Positions 63,326 to 64,000 of a stretch of DNA of 64,000 nt are shown piece after piece. Made by a program: the position numbers and the translations under genes. Origin of the DNA: Bacteroidetes bacterium MedPE-SWsnd-G2 (GTDB lineage Bacteria; Bacteroidota; Bacteroidia; Flavobacteriales; Flavobacteriaceae); assembly GCA_001874335.1 (NCBI GenBank), contig MPDE01000011.1, positions 62,001 through 126,000 on the forward strand, written 5' to 3'. Below the pieces are notes generated by a model. The model did not search any database, had not been told where the DNA came from, and saw only the letters and a list, made by a program, of their open reading frames with translations. Position 1 is the first letter of the stretch; each line of letters starts with the position of its first letter.

Positions 63326-64000
63326 ATGAAATATTTCGCAAAAATAGATAGAGAGAAATTTGAAACAGAGGATTTTGAGTATCAAAATGAAATCCTTGTA
63401 GTCTTAGAGCTTTATGAGTATTTAACTTCTACAGGTGGCATTCCTATAGACAGTACTCTTTTGCAGGGAGTGAAAGTAGAGCCTAAAAGAATTTGCTTGC
63501 CTGTGAAAGATGTGGTTGATGATTTTTATGAGTTTTTACTATTAACATATCAACCTCAAATTAAAGGACTGTTGACTTCATTTTTTGTGAATTTTAATAA
63601 TAAGATTTATGGGTTGTCTAAGAAAAAACAAAAGAAAAAGGCATTAGATCGATTTAATAAATTTTATAAGGACTTAAAAGGAACAGAAAAATTGTCAGTG
63701 GCTGAACCCTATGAGTCTGAAATGGGGATTTTAAATTACGCAGATGAAAACCGTCTTAAATTTGCGTTTTACAGGAGAAAAGCGATTAAAAAGGAGGTTG
63801 CGCAAAGGGAGTTTGTATTGGAGTATCTTTATGGAAATGCCAAATACTTCGATGGTGAGCTAATGAATGAGAATCAATTTATAAATGATTTTATATTTTT
63901 TGAATACCAGCTCAAAGTTTGTTTAGCTCTAAATGATAAGTTTAAATTCGAAGAAGACTTATATTTTTCCAAATTGGCTAAAACCAAAATTCAGTATGAT
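63326..64000 (+). CDS. Hypothetical protein of the integrated element (3' end outside window)
   Basis: The frame is open from the ATG at 63326 to the window edge, giving 225 codons with no stop. The product starts KYFAKIDREKFETEDFEYQN. It is hydrophilic and helical, with a Lys-rich stretch (YGLSKKKQKKKALDRFNKFY, about residue 95-114). No signal peptide or membrane helix is visible. I do not recognise a family. Its codon use and AT content resemble the integrase before it, and it lies 171 bases downstream, so it is probably carried by the same element. The start has no strong alternative, as no earlier in-frame ATG is near. Confidence 0.7.
   Translation, partial: MKYFAKIDREKFETEDFEYQNEILVVLELYEYLTSTGGIPIDSTLLQGVKVEPKRICLPVKDVVDDFYEFLLLTYQPQIKGLLTSFFVNFNNKIYGLSKKKQKKKALDRFNKFYKDLKGTEKLSVAEPYESEMGILNYADENRLKFAFYRRKAIKKEVAQREFVLEYLYGNAKYFDGELMNENQFINDFIFFEYQLKVCLALNDKFKFEEDLYFSKLAKTKIQYD

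Overview
The window is a low-GC chromosomal segment of a marine-type member of the Bacteroidota, almost certainly Flavobacteriaceae. The evidence is gldKLMN (type IX secretion and gliding), exosortase XrtF, a TonB-dependent receptor with a carboxypeptidase-like N-terminal domain, several promoters of the Bacteroidota form TTTG-N18..20-TAnnTTTG, and the near absence of Shine-Dalgarno sequences. Coding density is high, and no gene-free stretch exceeds about 220 bases.

Layout. 1-3.7 kb (minus): tryptophan/kynurenine breakdown genes (kynureninase, kynurenine 3-monooxygenase, a RidA-type deaminase, and an aldehyde dehydrogenase cut by the window edge). 3.8-8.8 kb: a fused iron-sulfur protein, a methyltransferase, a lipoprotein MsrA, a coiled-coil protein with a degenerate zinc ribbon, a Nif3-family protein and LpxK. 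8.8-16 kb (minus): a TPR hybrid histidine kinase, gap, lipA, then an overlapping GT2 / ECF sigma / Nramp-like trio. 16-22.6 kb: aquaporin, an ECF sigma/anti-sigma pair, murB, an aminotransferase, an aspartyl protease-PDZ protein and a DUF1573 protein. 22.7-26.9 kb: valS and an M20 peptidase. 27-34.2 kb (minus): the rod-shape operon mreB-mreC-mreD-mrdA-rodA, with purH upstream. 34.3-41.4 kb: an orphan ABC permease, a GAF/fRMsr protein, xrtF and its partner, then a probable metal (copper?) uptake set (HYC_CC_PP protein, TonB receptor, HMA protein) and an unknown lipoprotein. 41.4-48.3 kb (minus): groES-groEL, and the operon miaB - sigma-54 activator - 65 aa protein - lptE - TPR protein - secG. 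48.5-57 kb (plus): topA, an arginase-fold protein without a complete metal site, then gldKLMN. 57-61.5 kb: a DAO-family oxidoreductase, a DUF983 protein, an ABC-F ATPase and a secreted plant-type LRR protein. 61.6-64 kb: initiator tRNA-Met followed at once by a tyrosine recombinase and an unrecognised gene, which looks like the left end of an integrated element running off the window.

Most of the window is housekeeping. The points most worth a second look are: the arginase-fold pseudoenzyme between topA and the T9SS genes; the Cys-Cys motifs shared by three adjacent metal-uptake genes; two direct-repeat palindromes 21 bp apart in front of the hybrid kinase; mirrored identical terminator hairpins around a lipoprotein gene; the loss of canonical metal-binding motifs in the Nramp-like transporter and the zinc-ribbon protein; and the integrase region, with a tandem 12-bp repeat and a perfect 39-bp palindrome. 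No CRISPR array, IS element, rRNA or recognised defence system was seen. All family assignments are from reading the translations, not from database searches.
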